DNA of 64,000 nucleotides from a bacterium (GCA_026129405.1 JAHCID010000008.1:1-64000), one strand, 5' to 3'. Positions 34,848-45,527 are shown, numbered from the stretch's first letter. The notes: a model not told the origin generated them from the letters alone. A program made the numbers and translations.

Positions 34848-35582
34848 TCAGGGCGTCTTCGGTGCGGCGTCCGGCGCCGGCGCCGTGCCCGGCACCGCCG
34901 GCGGCGGCGCGTCCTTCACGATCTCGAGCAGGTCGACGTCGAAGACGAGCGTCGCGCCCGGCTTGATGCGCGGCGGTGCGCCGCGGTCGCCGTAGGCGAT
35001 GTCCGACGGGCAGACGATGGTCGCGCTGCCGCCGACCTTCATCATCGCCACGCCCTCGGTCCAGCACTTGATGACGCCGTTCAGCGGGAAGGTGGCGGGC
35101 TGGCCGCGGTCCTTCGAGCTGTCGAACACGGTGCCGTCCGTGAGCTTACCGTGGTAGTTCACCTTCACCTTGTCGGTGGGCTTCGGCGACTCGCCGGTGC
35201 CGGCCTTGGTCTCCTTGTAGATGAGGCCAGACTCGGTCTTCTTCGCACCCGGCTCCTTCTCGGCCTTGGCGAGGAACTCGGCCGAGCTCTTCTTCTCGGT
35301 CTCCGCGGCGACCTTGGCGCGAGCCTGCGCGAACGCCTGTATCTTGGGGCCGTAGGTCTCGATGTCGACCTTCTTGTCCTTCGCGAAGAGCCCGTCCTCC
35401 ATGCCGGCGGCGACGACGGCGAGCTCTTCCTTCGTCAGGCCGAACGTGGACAGGTTGCGCGCCAGCGACAGGCCGATGGCGTAGAGGGTCTTCTGGTCGT
35501 CCGTCTGAAGCGTCGGCTCGGCGGCGGTGGCGGTGGCCACGGCGAGCGAGCACGAGACGGCGAGCGCGACGAGGGTTCGCAT
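34848..35582 (-). CDS. FKBP-type peptidyl-prolyl isomerase, exported (Mip/FkpA-like)
   Basis: This 244-residue periplasmic folding catalyst has ribosome site GGAAGGAG and signal peptide TLVALAVSCSLAVATATAA. The FKBP_N dimerisation region (LYAIGLSLARNLSTFGLTKE) and a long charged helix (KIQAFAQARAKVAAETEKKS) precede the FKBP domain. That domain has VKVNYHGKLTDGTVFDSS, the pocket segment GVIKCWTEGVAMMKVGG, IAYGDRGAPPRIKPGATLVF and a final strand FDVDLLEI. A Pro/Ala-rich tail ends the protein. The architecture matches Mip/FkpA V-shaped dimers that fold outer-membrane and secreted proteins. Confidence 0.9.
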   Translation of the reverse strand: MRTLVALAVSCSLAVATATAAEPTLQTDDQKTLYAIGLSLARNLSTFGLTKEELAVVAAGMEDGLFAKDKKVDIETYGPKIQAFAQARAKVAAETEKKSSAEFLAKAEKEPGAKKTESGLIYKETKAGTGESPKPTDKVKVNYHGKLTDGTVFDSSKDRGQPATFPLNGVIKCWTEGVAMMKVGGSATIVCPSDIAYGDRGAPPRIKPGATLVFDVDLLEIVKDAPPPAVPGTAPAPDAAPKTP

Positions 35583-35713
35583 TACGGGGGACTCCTTCCC
35601 GGCTTGAGTGGCGCGGATGTATCCGCGTTCCTGGGTGGGTGCAACCACGGCGCGGCGCATGCATCGCGCCGTGTGCGGCGTCCGGCGAGACGCGTTGCGC
35701 GCCTCGCCGCAGC

Positions 35714-37915
35714 TCAGCGACAGACGATCTTCTTGCCCGTGCGCGTCGCCGTGCACAGCGGGAAGGCGTAGCGGCCGCAGGCGGCGGCGGTGCCCGCCGC
35801 CTCGTCGCCGAGCAGCACGGTGACGCTGACCGGCAGATCCGCGCCCGTCACGGGGAAGCTGCCCTTGCCGCGCAGGCGGAGGTCGACGTTGGTGACGCCG
35901 GCGCCCACGGCGGGCCGCAGCGTGACGCGCTGGACGCCGTCGCTGCTCGTGCCCGAGGCGTCGACGTAGTCGAGGCGCGCGCCCTTGCCGCGCCAGCGCG
36001 CGCCGCCCGGCACGGTGAGCGCGAGCGCCGGCGCCTCCGTGGCGTCGGCGACTTCGATGCGCAGGCCCGCCGTGCCGACGGCGAGGTTCGCCGGCGGCAC
36101 CGGGATGCCGAAGCGGGCGCGCAGCTTCACGCGGTCGCTGCGGGCGCCGTGCAGGATCGTCAGGCGGGCCGGGGCCCAGAGCTTCTGGTGCGGGATCACG
36201 ACGGCGCACGACTCGGCGGCACAGCCGGCCGAGCAGCCGTCGCCCGACACGGTGTTGCCGTCGTCGCACTCCTCGTCGGCGTCGAGCGTGCCGTCGCCGC
36301 AGCGCGGCTCGCGTTGGCAGGCGGCGTCGCAGCCGTCGCCCGGCGTGGTGTTGCCGTCGTCGCAGGTCTCGCCCGGGTCGACGACGCCGCTGCCGCAGAC
36401 CTCGGGCGTGCAGACCGGCGAGCAGCCGTCGCCGGCGACGGCGTTGCCGTCGTCGCACTGCTCCTTGCCCTCGATGACGCCGTCGCCGCAGGTCGTCTCG
36501 AGCGTGCAGGCGTCGGAGCAGCCGTCGCCCGACGCGGTGTTGCCGTCGTCGCATTCCTCGTCCGCGTCGAGGCTGCCGTTGCCGCAGCTCGTCGGCACGA
36601 CGTCGAGGCAGCTCTGCGCGCGCGTGAAGTCCTTGATGCGGCTGCCGACGCGATCGCCGAAGAGCAGCTTCACGTTGGCCAGGCCGCCGCTCGGGTTCAG
36701 GTGGCAGTAGCTCATGAGGGTGCCGCTCGAGCTCCACACGACCGCGCCGCCGTAGCAGCTGGGCTCCGCGTTGAAGCAGCGGTCGATCGGCGGGTTGTAG
36801 CAGTGCGTGTGCGGCGAGCCGAAGTTGTGGCCGAGCTCGTGCACGAACACCATGACGTCCCAGATGTCGTACGGGTCCATGACGTCGAAGCCGCCGAAGA
36901 CCTGCGAGACGCCGAAGCCGTACGTCGGGTCGCAGACGGCGTCGAGATAGGCGATGCCGCCGGTGACCGGCTTGCCGGAGAGGAAGTGGACGAGGTCGCG
37001 GGTGCCGGCGACGGCGCCCATCGCGTGCGCGGGATCGAGCCAGTAGTCCTGCACCTCGTAGAGCGCCTGCTCCGTGTCGCCCGTGGTCCACGGGTCGTTG
37101 CCGCTCTCCCAGAGGCGCACGTACGACAGCTGGATGCGCAGCTGCGCGTCGCGCTCGTAGATGACGTTCGCGGCGGCGGTGAGGCTCGCGAGATAGTCCA
37201 TCGCGAGCTGCGCGTCGCCGAACTTCTCGAAGAACTCGCGGTCGGTCTCGACGGCGACCTGCACGCGCCGGAGCGTGCCCAGCTTGGCCACCGGCGGCGG
37301 CGCGGCCTCGAGCTGCCGGCGCAGCGCCGCCAGGGCCGACGGCGCCGACATCGCCTCCTTGTGGAGGTCCAGGTGGCAGAAGTCGCCCGGGGCCTTCCAG
37401 GTCGCGGCGTCGAGCTGCGAGAGCGTCCAGCTGCGATGGCGGCCCGCCTGATCGGGGCCGAAGGCGTAGAGGTCGCCGCCCGAGACGACGAAGCCGTGCA
37501 CGCGGCTGCGTCCGGCCACGACGAGGGCGTACGTGCCGGGCTCGCCGCGCACGCTGCCCGCGAAGTAGGCCTCGTCCGGCGGGGTGCCGGCGCGCGGGCC
37601 GCCGGCGGTCATGACGACGAGACGGGCGTCCGGCGTCAGCGGCTCGATGCGGCGGAGATCGAGCGTCGCGCGCCGCGTGCGGCCGAGCGGCAGATCGTCG
37701 ATCACCGCCGCCGTGCGCCCGCGCAGCCGCCCGAGCGCGCCCGGGTCGACGCGCAGCCGCTCGACCGCGCCCAGGCCGGGGCGCGAGACGGCGCCGCGGC
37801 CGGCGGGCTCGGCGGACACGAGGCGCTCGGCGTGCGCCGGCGCAGCCACGGCGCACACGGCGACGGCGAGGAGGATGCGGGATGCGAGCATCACGCCGCG
37901 CAGGCAGCAATCCAT
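35714..37915 (-). CDS. Secreted M12-type zinc metalloprotease with DUF4215 repeats
   Basis: This 733-residue protein starts at ATG 37915, behind GGGGG, and ATG 37891 gives the shorter signal peptide [19 protein letters not shown]. After a propeptide-like region, the reprolysin-type protease domain spans about residues 220-450. Its zinc site is [11 protein letters not shown] (H359, H363, H369, catalytic E360), with a downstream [19 protein letters not shown] Met-turn. Four DUF4215 (Myxococcus cysteine-rich) repeats follow, then a beta-rich C-terminal domain. Such repeats occur in secreted proteins of Myxococcota-like bacteria. It is probably an extracellular protease or surface adhesin; the target is unknown. 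Confidence 0.85.
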   Translation of the reverse strand: MDCCLRGVMLASRILLAVAVCAVAAPAHAERLVSAEPAGRGAVSRPGLGAVERLRVDPGALGRLRGRTAAVIDDLPLGRTRRATLDLRRIEPLTPDARLVVMTAGGPRAGTPPDEAYFAGSVRGEPGTYALVVAGRSRVHGFVVSGGDLYAFGPDQAGRHRSWTLSQLDAATWKAPGDFCHLDLHKEAMSAPSALAALRRQLEAAPPPVAKLGTLRRVQVAVETDREFFEKFGDAQLAMDYLASLTAAANVIYERDAQLRIQLSYVRLWESGNDPWTTGDTEQALYEVQDYWLDPAHAMGAVAGTRDLVHFLSGKPVTGGIAYLDAVCDPTYGFGVSQVFGGFDVMDPYDIWDVMVFVHELGHNFGSPHTHCYNPPIDRCFNAEPSCYGGAVVWSSSGTLMSYCHLNPSGGLANVKLLFGDRVGSRIKDFTRAQSCLDVVPTSCGNGSLDADEECDDGNTASGDGCSDACTLETTCGDGVIEGKEQCDDGNAVAGDGCSPVCTPEVCGSGVVDPGETCDDGNTTPGDGCDAACQREPRCGDGTLDADEECDDGNTVSGDGCSAGCAAESCAVVIPHQKLWAPARLTILHGARSDRVKLRARFGIPVPPANLAVGTAGLRIEVADATEAPALALTVPGGARWRGKGARLDYVDASGTSSDGVQRVTLRPAVGAGVTNVDLRLRGKGSFPVTGADLPVSVTVLLGDEAAGTAAACGRYAFPLCTATRTGKKIVCR
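36205..36592 (-). repeat. Four DUF4215 cysteine-rich coding repeats
   Basis: Within the metalloprotease gene, four repeats of about 30-32 codons each carry the core ECDDGNxxxGDGCSxxC. The cores are [45 protein letters not shown] and [15 protein letters not shown]. This is a coding tandem repeat, not CRISPR: the units are protein-level and adjacent without distinct spacers. Confidence 0.85.
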
Positions 37916-37937
37916 GTGCCCCCGCACGGCGCCCGTC

Positions 37938-37968
37938 CGGCGGCGCGCGCACCGGGCGCGCGCCGCCG
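37938..37968. promoter_or_regulatory. Strong hairpin upstream of the metalloprotease
   Basis: A perfect 13-base stem (CGGCGGCGCGCGC with GCGCGCGCCGCCG), loop ACCGG, sits 22 bases upstream of the metalloprotease start, in the gap to the divergent methyltransferase gene. On the minus-strand transcript it would be a 5' UTR structure near the ribosome site. It might modulate expression, but there is no further evidence. Confidence 0.4.
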
Positions 37969-38063
37969 AAAACGTAGCGCGCGTCATCACCGCGGAGCGC
38001 GGGCGCCGTGCGCCATGCGGCATCGCTCGCGCCCGCGGCCGGGCATGCTATCGGTCGGACCGC

Positions 38064-38726
38064 ATGCGGTGTGCGCGCGGCCTGGTGCTGTCCCTGACGC
38101 TCGCGGCGGTCGCGTTCGCGGCCGCGCCCGGCGACCACGCCACCTCCGACCGCGTCTTCGACGACGTGCCGTACTGGGAGAGCGTCTTCGACGATCCGAA
38201 GCGCGATGCCTGGCAGAAGCCCGCCGACCTGGTCGCGGCCCTCGCCGTGCTGCCGGGCACGGCGGTCGCGGATCTCGGGGCGGGCACGGGCTACTTCGTC
38301 CGCTACCTGTCCCGCGCCGTCGGGCCGCACGGGACCGTCTACGCCGTCGAGGTCGAGCCGAAGCTCGTCGCCCACCTGCGCGAGCGCGCCGAGCGCGAGG
38401 AGACCGCGAACGTGGTGCCGGTGCTGACCTCGAAGACCGCCGTGCGCCTGCCGGCCGCGGGCGTCGACCTGCTCCTCGTCGTCGACACCTACCACCACAT
38501 CGACGCGCGCGTGGTCTACATGCGGCGCGCGGCCGGCGTCCTGCGCCCGGGCGGACGCGTGGCGATCGTCGACTGGCACAAGCGGCCGCTGCCGGAGGGG
38601 CCGGCGATGGACCACAAGCTCGCCGAGGAGCAGGTGGTGGCCGAGATGGAGCGCGCCGGCTACCGCCTCCTGTCGGCGCCGGACGTGCTGCCGTATCAGT
38701 ACGTGCTGATCTTCGCGCGCCGGTGA
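38064..38726 (+). CDS. Exported class I SAM-dependent methyltransferase
   Basis: This 220-residue protein starts at ATG 38064 with a signal-like N-terminus (RGLVLSLTLAAVAFAAAPGD). The SAM-binding Rossmann fold has the motif VADLGAGTGYFVRYLSRAVG, an acidic ribose-binding residue in VYAVEVEPKLVAHL, and LLLVVDTYHHIDARVVYMRR with conserved His. The final RVAIVDWHKRPLPEGPAM and GYRLLSAPDVLPYQYVLIF are typical of small exported methyltransferases found in deltaproteobacteria. Since SAM is cytosolic, either the leader is not cleaved or the substrate is made inside. It overlaps the DUF456 gene (GTGA), suggesting coupling. Confidence 0.75.
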   Translation: MRCARGLVLSLTLAAVAFAAAPGDHATSDRVFDDVPYWESVFDDPKRDAWQKPADLVAALAVLPGTAVADLGAGTGYFVRYLSRAVGPHGTVYAVEVEPKLVAHLRERAEREETANVVPVLTSKTAVRLPAAGVDLLLVVDTYHHIDARVVYMRRAAGVLRPGGRVAIVDWHKRPLPEGPAMDHKLAEEQVVAEMERAGYRLLSAPDVLPYQYVLIFARR

Positions 38727-39508
38727 CGGCGATGCTGGCAGCGCTGGGGCTGGCGGCGTTCTTCGCCGTGCAGGTGCTCGGGCTGCTGCTGATCCCGCTC
38801 GGGCTGCCCGGCATCTGGCTCCAGGTCGCGGCGTGCGCGGGCGTGGTGCTGGCGTCGGACGGCGTGCGGCTCGGCTGGGGCTGGGTGGCGACGTTCGCGG
38901 GGCTCGCGGTGGTGGGCGAGGTCGTCGAGTTCCTCTTGGGTCAATGGGGCGCGCGCCGCTTCGGCGGCTCGCACGCGGCGGGGTGGGGCGCGCTCGTCGG
39001 CGGCATCGTCGGGGCGTTCGTCGGCGGCATCCCGATCCCGGTGCTCGGGGCGGTCGTGATGTCGTTCGTCGACACCTTCGCCGGCGCCATCGCCGGCGAG
39101 ATGTGGGCGCGGCGCCACGGCGCGCCGGACCTCCGCATCGGCGTCGGCGCGGTCCTCGGGCGCGCCGTGGGCGTCGCGACCAAGCTGGCGCTGGCGCTGG
39201 TGATCCTGATCCTGTCGGCGGCGGCGTTGCTCTTCGAGACGGGGCCGGGCCCTCAGGCGTCGGGCGCCGGGCACTCGATCACGCAGGCCATCGTGCCGCG
39301 GCAGCAGGTGCGGCAGTGGCCGTCGGGGATCGCCGTGTGCCAGCAACCGATGCCACCCGGCTGGAGCGGCGCCCCGGTGCCGGCGCGCAGATCGGCGGGC
39401 AGGAGCCCGATCAGGCCGGAGGGGAGCGGTGAGACGACGCTGTGGGTGCTGGGCTCGCCGAGCGCGGGACGGTGGAAGTGCACCAGCTCGCTCGCGCCCC
39501 GCGTGTAG
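38723..39508 (+). CDS. DUF456 family membrane protein
   Basis: GTG 38723 (overlapping the methyltransferase stop) or ATG 38732 begins a polytopic protein. Hydrophobic segments include LAAFFAVQVLGLLLIPLGLPG and WLQVAACAGVVLA. The conserved core is FAGLAVVGEVVEFLLGQWGARRFGGS, and the glycine-rich helix is WGALVGGIVGAFVGGIPIP. DUF456 proteins are usually about 165 residues with 4-5 helices and unknown function. Here the frame stays open to 39508, adding about 85 residues antisense to the lipoprotein gene. That tail is unlike a DUF456 protein, so the real C-terminus may lie near 39250. Confidence 0.75.
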   Translation: MTAMLAALGLAAFFAVQVLGLLLIPLGLPGIWLQVAACAGVVLASDGVRLGWGWVATFAGLAVVGEVVEFLLGQWGARRFGGSHAAGWGALVGGIVGAFVGGIPIPVLGAVVMSFVDTFAGAIAGEMWARRHGAPDLRIGVGAVLGRAVGVATKLALALVILILSAAALLFETGPGPQASGAGHSITQAIVPRQQVRQWPSGIAVCQQPMPPGWSGAPVPARRSAGRSPIRPEGSGETTLWVLGSPSAGRWKCTSSLAPRV

Positions 39509-39756
39509 ATCAGCTCGAGGTCGGTGGGGCTCGCCAGCAGCACGAAGTCCGGACCCCCGTCCTGCTGCAGGAACGCGGCCAGCGCCGGATCGGCCGCCGC
39601 CTCCTGGCGCAGCACCTCGGCGCCGAGGTCGCGCGCGTCGAGGATCTGCCCGAGGTAGCGGGTGTCCGGCGTGTGTCGCAGGCCGCTCTTCTTCGCGGCG
39701 CCGCCGCAGGCGGCGAGGAGGCAGAGGAGGAGGGCGAGCCCGGCGAGCCGTCGCAT
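39253..39756 (-). CDS. Lipoprotein of unknown function
   Basis: This 167-residue protein has ribosome site GGGAGG and a lipobox (LLLCLLAACGG), so it should be lipidated at the first Cys. The mature part has FVLLASPTDLELIYTRGASE and a C-terminal half with several cysteines (CWHTAIPDGHCRTCCRGTMAC). No family is recognised. It overlaps the open reading of the convergent DUF456 gene by 256 bases. Because its start, ribosome site and lipobox are strong, this is the more credible of the two in the shared stretch. Confidence 0.7.
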   Translation of the reverse strand: MRRLAGLALLLCLLAACGGAAKKSGLRHTPDTRYLGQILDARDLGAEVLRQEAAADPALAAFLQQDGGPDFVLLASPTDLELIYTRGASELVHFHRPALGEPSTHSVVSPLPSGLIGLLPADLRAGTGAPLQPGGIGCWHTAIPDGHCRTCCRGTMACVIECPAPDA

Positions 39757-39804
39757 GGGGCCTCCCGGTAGCAGACCGCCCCGGCGCCTCCAAAGGGCCG
39801 AACG

Positions 39805-39832
39805 TTGACACGCGCCCCTCGGTGCGGATCAT
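39805..39832 (+). promoter_or_regulatory. Candidate sigma-70 promoter for ettA
   Basis: TTGACA at 39805-39810 is a perfect -35. GATCAT at 39827-39832, 16 bases later, matches TATAAT at four of six places. The ettA start codon follows at 39842, which would leave an almost leaderless mRNA; a start further downstream of the -10 is possible. Confidence 0.4.
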
Positions 39833-39841
39833 CGGACGGCT

Positions 39842-41524
<1,683 letters not shown>

Positions 41525-41532
41525 ACGGCGGG

Positions 41533-41561
41533 CGGCGCCGGCCGGGCAACGGCCGGCGCCG
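41533..41561 (+). terminator. Hairpin after ettA
   Basis: An 11-base perfect stem (CGGCGCCGGCC with GGCCGGCGCCG) with a 7-base loop begins 8 bases after the ettA stop. The rest of the gap to 41695 holds only G/C-rich sequence with no recognised feature. Confidence 0.55.
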
Positions 41562-41695
41562 TCGCGTCGGCGGCCCCTGCGGCCCCTGCGGCGCCGGCGG
41601 CGGGCGGCCGCGGCAGCTCTCCTTCGAGCGGTTGCTCGGGTCGTCGTCGGCGCAGAGCCGCCGCCGCGACGCCACGCCACGGCGCCCGCGTCAGC

Positions 41696-42046
41696 TCACA
41701 GCACCTCCTCCACTTTCTCCGAAGGCCGGGCGATCACCGCGCGCTCGCCGCGGATCACCACCGGGCGCTCCATCAGCTCCGGGTGCTCGAGCAGGAGGGC
41801 GACCACCTCGTCGCGGGTGGTGTAGGACGCCGGGTCGAGCCCCAGCTCCTTGAAGCGCTTGTCCTTGCGGACGAGGTCGGCGGGAGGGCCGGCGAGGAGG
41901 GTGAGGAAGCGCTCCAGGGTGGCGCGGTCGGGGGGAGCCTCGAGGTAGAGGACGACGTCGTGGGGGACGTTGCGCTCGCGGAGGATATCGAGGGCGCCGC
42001 GGGACTTTCCGCAGGCGGGGTTGTGGTAGACGGTCACGCGCTCCAT
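41696..42046 (-). CDS. ArsC-family (arsenate reductase-like / Spx-type) protein
   Basis: This 116-residue thioredoxin-fold protein of the ArsC/YffB family has the catalytic cysteine C12 in VYHNPACGKSRGALDIL, the conserved Arg in KDKRFKELGL and the C-terminal segment RPVVIRGERAVIARPSEKV. True ArsC enzymes reduce arsenate with glutaredoxin, and many relatives reduce other substrates. No arsenite pump or ars regulator lies nearby, so arsenate detoxification is not supported by context. ATG 42046 is chosen; a longer upstream start adds only a Pro/Arg stretch. Confidence 0.85.
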   Translation of the reverse strand: MERVTVYHNPACGKSRGALDILRERNVPHDVVLYLEAPPDRATLERFLTLLAGPPADLVRKDKRFKELGLDPASYTTRDEVVALLLEHPELMERPVVIRGERAVIARPSEKVEEVL

Positions 42047-42100
42047 GCGGGCGTCGTAGCGGAGCGGCGGCGGCGGTCGCAAGGTGCGGCGGCGACGGCG

Positions 42101-44791
42101 TCAGAGCGGGCCGATCCGCATGCGGGCGTCGACGACGATGGCGCCGCGGCCGGGCTCGAGCACTTTCACCGGGTTCAGGTCGAGCTCGCGCAGCTCGGGG
42201 ACGACGTCGACCAGGGCCGAGATGCGCAGCACGATCTGCGCGAGCGCGGCGCGGTCGCCGGGCGGGGCGCCGCGGTAGCCGTCGAGCAGCGGCGCGGCGC
42301 GCAGGCGGGCGAGCATCTCCTCGGCGTCGCGGTCGGTGACCGGGGGGACGCAGAAGGCGACGTCGCGCAGGAGCTCGACCAGGACGCCGCCGAGACCGCA
42401 GACGACGAGCGGGCCGAAGGTCGGGTCGCTGGTGACGCCGACCAGCGCTTCGATGCCGCCCGGGACCTGCCGCTGGAGCACGACCGCCTCGAGCGTCGTG
42501 CCGGCGCGGGCGACGCGGTCGCGCAGCAGGTCGACGGCGGGCGCGACGGCGGCCGCGTCGCCGATGTCGCGCAGCACGGCGCCGGCGTCGCTCTTGCGCA
42601 GGAGGCCGGGGGCGACGGCCTTCAGCACCAGGGGGAAGCCGAGGCGGGCGGCGGCGGCCCGCGCATCGCGCGGGGCGACGACCACCGTTTCGGCATGATC
42701 GATGCCGACGGCGCGCAGGATGGTGGCGATGTCGTCGGCATCGAGCCAGGTGGCGCCGCCGGCGGTGTCGAGAGCGCGCTCGACGACGGCGCGGACGGCG
42801 TCGCGGGCGAAGTCGTCGAGGACGTGGGCGCTGCCCGGGGGACGCCGGCGCCAGGCGCCGTACTGGGCGGCGGCGGCGAGCGCGGCGGCGGCATTCTCGG
42901 GGAAGTCGTAGGCCGGGATGGCGCGGCGCGGACCGGTGCCGAGCAGCGCGGGGGCGCCGCGCGCGGAGAGGAACACCGTCAGCACGGGCTTCTCGGCGGG
43001 CATCTCGCCGGCGGCGACGGCGATCGCCGCCGCCGCCTCGGCGGGATGCGTGACCAGGGCGGGGACGTAGACGACCACCACCGCGTCGACCCCCGGATCG
43101 CGGCCGACGGCGAGCGTCGCCTGCCGGTAGGCGTCCGGCACGGCCGTCGGCCGCAGGTCGACCGGGTTGGCGGCGGCGACGCCCGCCGGCAGCGCCGCGG
43201 CGGTCTCGGCTGCGAGCGCGGGCAGCGTGAGGCCGCGGGCGATGCAGGCGTCGGCGAGCAGGGTGGCCGGTGCACCCGCGTTGGTGACGACGCCGACGCG
43301 CAGGCCCGGCGGCACGGGCTGCGTCGCCAGCAGCGTCGCGACGTCGAACATGCCCTCGAGCGTGTCGGTGCGCAGCACGCCGGCGTGGGCGAAGAGCGCG
43401 TCGACGGCGACGTCGAGGCTCGCCAGTGCGCCCGAGTGGCTCTGCGTGGCGCGCCTCGGTGCGGCCGTGCGCCCGGACTTCACGGCCACGACCGGCTTGC
43501 GCCGCGCGACCAGCGGGGCGAGGCGCGCGAAGCGACGCGGGTTGCCGAACGCCTCGAGGTAGAGCAGCACGACGTGGGTCCGCTCGTCCTCGGCCCAGTG
43601 CGCGAGGAGATCGTTGCCCGAGACGTCCGCCTTGTTGCCGAGCGACACGAAGCTCGACAGGCCGAGGCCGACGTTACGCGCATGCTCGAGGATCGCGAGG
43701 CCGAGCGTGCCGCTCTGCGACAGGATCGCGACGTGGCCGGCCGGCGGCAGCGTGGGCGCGAAGGTGGCGTGCAGCGCGACGGTCGGGTCGGTGTTGAGCA
43801 CGCCCATGCAGTTCGGGCCGACGAGGCGCATGCCGGCGCGCCGGGCGAGCGTCACGAGGTCGCGCTCGCGCGCGGCGCCCTCGGGCCCGGCGTCGGCGAA
43901 TCCGGCCGACAGGACGACGAGCGCGTGTGCGCCGGCGCGGGCGGCGTCCTCGGCGACCTCGAGCACCGCTTCGGCGGGTACGGCGACGACGACCAGGTCG
44001 ACGGGCGTCCCGATCGCCGACACCGTCCGCACCGCCGGCAGGTCGCCGACCGTCGCGGCGTGGGGGTGCACGGGATGGATCGTCCCCGTGAACCCGCCGC
44101 GCACGAGGTTCCGCAGCACGGCGCCGCCGAGCGAGTCGGGGCGGTCCGAGGCGCCGACGACGGCGACCGCGCGCGGGTGCAGCACGGCGTCGAGGCTGCG
44201 CGCCGCGGCCTCGCGGTCGCGCTCGGTCTGGATGCGCTGGTGCTCGGGCGTCTCCGCGGTGGGGAACGACAGCTGGAAGACCCCGGCGTCGAGGCTGCGG
44301 CGGACGCGGAACCCGCTCGACGCGAACATCTTCAGCATGCGGTTGTTGTCGCCGAGCACGTTGGCCTCGAACTCGGTGACGCCGCCCGCGCGCGCGAGCG
44401 GCACGAGGTGCTCGAGCAGCAGCGTGCCGATGCCCTTGCCCTGCCAGTCGTCCATCACCACGAACGCCACCTCCGCGCGGTGGGGCGGCGTCAGCCGCTC
44501 GTCGACGATGGCGTAGCGTGCGACGCCGAGCAGCTGCTCGACGCCGTCCTGATGGAGCGTGGCGACGAGCGCGACGTGGCGCACGAAGTCGAGCTGCGTG
44601 AAGGCGGTGAGCTCGTCGTCGGTGAGGCGCGTCTTCACGCGGAAGAAACGGAAGTAGACCGACTGGGGCGAGAGCCGCGCGAACTGCTCCGCGAGCCCTG
44701 CGCGGTCCTCCGGGCGGATGGCGCGGACGACGACGGCGGTGCCGTCGCGCAGGATGCCGCCGCTCGCGTAGGTCGCCGGCGTCGCGCCCAT
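42101..44791 (-). CDS. GNAT domain fused to ADP-forming acyl-CoA synthetase (Pat-like protein acyltransferase)
   Basis: This 896-residue protein carries a GNAT domain at residues about 20-180 (acetyl-CoA loop WQGKGIGTLLLEHL), then a CoA-binding Rossmann domain (HPRAVAVVGASDRPDSLGG). Ligase-CoA domains and a C-terminal ATP-grasp (AAARLGFPLVLKAVAPGLL) follow. In Salmonella Pat the GNAT is C-terminal and the synthetase half is inactive. Here the GNAT is N-terminal and the phospho-His position is still His (H452 in QSHSGALAS). It probably acetylates proteins such as acyl-CoA synthetases, and might also still make acyl-CoA. A closely related synthetase is at 13889. Confidence 0.82.
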   Translation of the reverse strand: MGATPATYASGGILRDGTAVVVRAIRPEDRAGLAEQFARLSPQSVYFRFFRVKTRLTDDELTAFTQLDFVRHVALVATLHQDGVEQLLGVARYAIVDERLTPPHRAEVAFVVMDDWQGKGIGTLLLEHLVPLARAGGVTEFEANVLGDNNRMLKMFASSGFRVRRSLDAGVFQLSFPTAETPEHQRIQTERDREAAARSLDAVLHPRAVAVVGASDRPDSLGGAVLRNLVRGGFTGTIHPVHPHAATVGDLPAVRTVSAIGTPVDLVVVAVPAEAVLEVAEDAARAGAHALVVLSAGFADAGPEGAARERDLVTLARRAGMRLVGPNCMGVLNTDPTVALHATFAPTLPPAGHVAILSQSGTLGLAILEHARNVGLGLSSFVSLGNKADVSGNDLLAHWAEDERTHVVLLYLEAFGNPRRFARLAPLVARRKPVVAVKSGRTAAPRRATQSHSGALASLDVAVDALFAHAGVLRTDTLEGMFDVATLLATQPVPPGLRVGVVTNAGAPATLLADACIARGLTLPALAAETAAALPAGVAAANPVDLRPTAVPDAYRQATLAVGRDPGVDAVVVVYVPALVTHPAEAAAAIAVAAGEMPAEKPVLTVFLSARGAPALLGTGPRRAIPAYDFPENAAAALAAAAQYGAWRRRPPGSAHVLDDFARDAVRAVVERALDTAGGATWLDADDIATILRAVGIDHAETVVVAPRDARAAAARLGFPLVLKAVAPGLLRKSDAGAVLRDIGDAAAVAPAVDLLRDRVARAGTTLEAVVLQRQVPGGIEALVGVTSDPTFGPLVVCGLGGVLVELLRDVAFCVPPVTDRDAEEMLARLRAAPLLDGYRGAPPGDRAALAQIVLRISALVDVVPELRELDLNPVKVLEPGRGAIVVDARMRIGPL

Positions 44792-44900
44792 GGCGGGCGA
44801 TCATACGCACGGCGGCGTCGCGCGCCAGCGATTCGGCGCCCGCCGTCGCTTCCAACGGCCCGGGGCGCACCGTACGACGGGGCTCCGAGGGGGACTCCGC

Positions 44901-45428
44901 ATGATCTGGTACTTCGCCTACGGCTCGAACATGCAGCGCGAGACGTTCTGCGGCCGGCGCGGCATCGTGTGCGAGCGCGCGGTGCCGGTGCGGGTGCCGG
45001 GCTGGCGCGTGGTCTTCGACAAGCCGCCGCTGCTGCCCATCGGCGAGGCGTTCGCGAATCTCGTGCCCGATCCGGCGGCCACGGCGATCGGCGTCGCCTA
45101 CGCGGTGAGCGCGGACGACCTCGCGCACATCGAGCTCACCGAGGGCGTCGCGATCGGCAACTACCGGCGCGTCACGATCCCGGTGGAGCCGCTGGCGGCG
45201 GTGTCGGATGGGCCGTGCGAGGCGGCGTCGCTGTCGTCGGACCGGCGCGACGGCAGCCTGCGGCCCTCGACGCGCTACATGGGGCTCATCATCGCCGGCG
45301 CGCTCGAGCACGGCCTCCCGGAGCCGTGGCTGGCGTTCCTGCGCGGCGTGCCGACGGGAGCCGAGAGCGCGCTCGCCAGCGCCACGCGACCGCTGCTCGA
45401 CGCCTTCATGCGCCGGCGCGACCGTTGA
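44901..45428 (+). CDS. Gamma-glutamylcyclotransferase-like protein
   Basis: This 175-residue protein has the GGCT-like opening IWYFAYGSNMQRETF, a short beta barrel with conserved PGWRVVFDKPPLL, a GVAYAVSADDLAHIELTEGV segment and the final ALEHGLPEPWLAFL helix. The YGSN substrate-binding loop is intact, and the Glu in the ELTEG region is a plausible general base. Family members cleave gamma-glutamyl amines or amino acids. The start ATG 44901 follows GGGGGAC. It stands between the Pat-like and sulfatase genes without sign of an operon. Confidence 0.8.
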   Translation: MIWYFAYGSNMQRETFCGRRGIVCERAVPVRVPGWRVVFDKPPLLPIGEAFANLVPDPAATAIGVAYAVSADDLAHIELTEGVAIGNYRRVTIPVEPLAAVSDGPCEAASLSSDRRDGSLRPSTRYMGLIIAGALEHGLPEPWLAFLRGVPTGAESALASATRPLLDAFMRRRDR

Positions 45429-45527
45429 GGCGGCGATCCAGCCCGCCGGCTCCGGTCTCGCGGCGCCGGGTCCGAAGGGGAAGGGCCGTCGTGCGGGGCT
45501 TCCTGGCGCGGCAGGGGCGGGGCGGCT

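Noticed and set aside
36205-36592. Regular repeats that could suggest a CRISPR array
   Set aside because: The repeats encode DUF4215 domains in frame, with no separate spacers and imperfect DNA identity.
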